NCBI GenBank assembly: GCA_947175585.1
Contig: CAMWNL010000087.1
Coordinates: 1-6,929, forward strand
Reading direction: 5' to 3'
Source of the DNA: an uncultured Bacteroidales bacterium
Lineage (GTDB): Bacteria > Bacteroidota > Bacteroidia > Bacteroidales > Muribaculaceae
DNA length: 6,929 nt
The position numbers and the translations under genes are program-made. Below are positions 6,627 to 6,929 of the stretch, one piece after another; position 1 is the stretch's first letter, and each line of letters opens with the position of its first letter. The notes under the pieces were generated by a model that saw only the letters and a program-made list of their open reading frames with translations, was not told the DNA's origin and did not search any database.

Positions 6627-6929
6627 TTATTTCACGAGAATTTTTGTAAGCTTATTTCCCTGACGACGGATATAGAGTCCTGCCGGGAGATTGTCAGAGT
6701 TGACGCGAAGGCCGCTGATGCTGAAATATTCGACTTCGGCATTGTCGGCAGTGATTTCTTCGATCCCAGATGATGCCGGGATGGCAAAAAGGATAGTTTC
6801 GTCGGCAAGATTGAAGGTGATATCATATTTTCCGCTCTCGCAGTTGATCCATGCGTTGCCGACAGATCCGAGTTTGTAAGTGGAGCCTACGACATCGTTG
6901 CCGTCTGCTTCGGCGCACCAACCGTACAT
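6627..6929 (-). CDS. C-terminal end of a secreted or surface protein with T9SS-like sorting tail (partial)
   Basis: The last 100 codons of a gene entering from the right edge. The first codon visible happens to be ATG, but there is no signal peptide and the sequence begins mid-domain, so this is almost certainly a 5'-truncated view. Residues 30-49 (C-E-S-G-K-Y-D-I-T-F-N-L-A-D-E-T-I-L-F-A) look like the closing beta-strands of a SusE/SusF-type or similar carbohydrate-binding sandwich (G-x-Y-x-I-T pattern); this is a weak resemblance. Residues 54-100 resemble the C-terminal domain of type IX secretion cargo and related Bacteroidales proteins: a short linker (S-S-G-I-E-E-I-T), then V-E-Y-F-S-I-S-G-L-R-V, then L-P-A-G-L-Y-I-R-R, ending K-L-T-K-I-L-V-K. 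It lies 85 bases upstream of the sigma gene on the same strand. Whether it belongs to the same locus is unknown, and its catalytic or binding function cannot be told from this end. Confidence 0.8.
   Translation of the reverse strand: MYGWCAEADGNDVVGSTYKLGSVGNAWINCESGKYDITFNLADETILFAIPASSGIEEITADNAEVEYFSISGLRVNSDNLPAGLYIRRQGNKLTKILVK

Noticed and set aside
1..6929. tRNA or rRNA genes, CRISPR array, insertion sequence or phage genes
   Set aside because: No cloverleaf, regularly spaced repeats, transposase motifs or terminal inverted repeats were seen; coding sequence fills almost the whole window.

Overview
The window is a piece of a Bacteroidota chromosome, most likely order Bacteroidales. 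A gut commensal such as a Muribaculaceae or Bacteroides/Prevotella relative would fit, but the sequence alone does not fix the genus. The evidence is a TonB-dependent SusC-type receptor with an adjacent SusD-type lipoprotein, Bacteroidota-style ECF sigma and FecR proteins, a C-terminal tail of the type IX secretion style, and no recognisable Shine-Dalgarno sequences. All genes that can be supported lie on the minus strand, so transcription runs from high to low coordinates.

Layout in transcription order: (1) the C-terminal end of a secreted protein running in from the right edge (6627-6929); (2) an 85-base gap (6542-6626) with two mutually exclusive inverted repeats and a 12-codon open frame; (3) an ECF sigma factor that appears to start at TTG (5945-6541); (4) six bases further on, a FecR-type anti-sigma factor (4955-5938); (5) a 64-base, very AT-rich spacer (4891-4954) with a perfect 7+1+7 dyad; (6) a 1082-residue SusC-like receptor with an N-terminal STN signalling domain (1642-4890); (7) 15 bases further on, a SusD-like surface lipoprotein (166-1626); (8) 11 bases further on, a lipoprotein signal peptide whose frame stops after 41 residues (29-154), at the left edge.

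How the genes work together (known for the families, inferred here): SusD captures a glycan or other oligomer at the cell surface and SusC imports it with TonB energy. When ligand is bound, the STN domain of SusC is thought to contact the periplasmic part of FecR. This releases or activates the ECF sigma factor, which directs transcription of the receptor genes. The cassette is therefore a self-inducing nutrient uptake locus. No glycoside hydrolase, peptidase or sulfatase is visible, so the substrate cannot be named.

The protein-coding part is a well-known type of system. The parts most worth a second look are non-canonical: the aborted or miniature lipoprotein after susD, the TTG start of the sigma gene just after a tiny leader-like frame, the competing hairpins ahead of it, and the AT-rich dyad ahead of susC.
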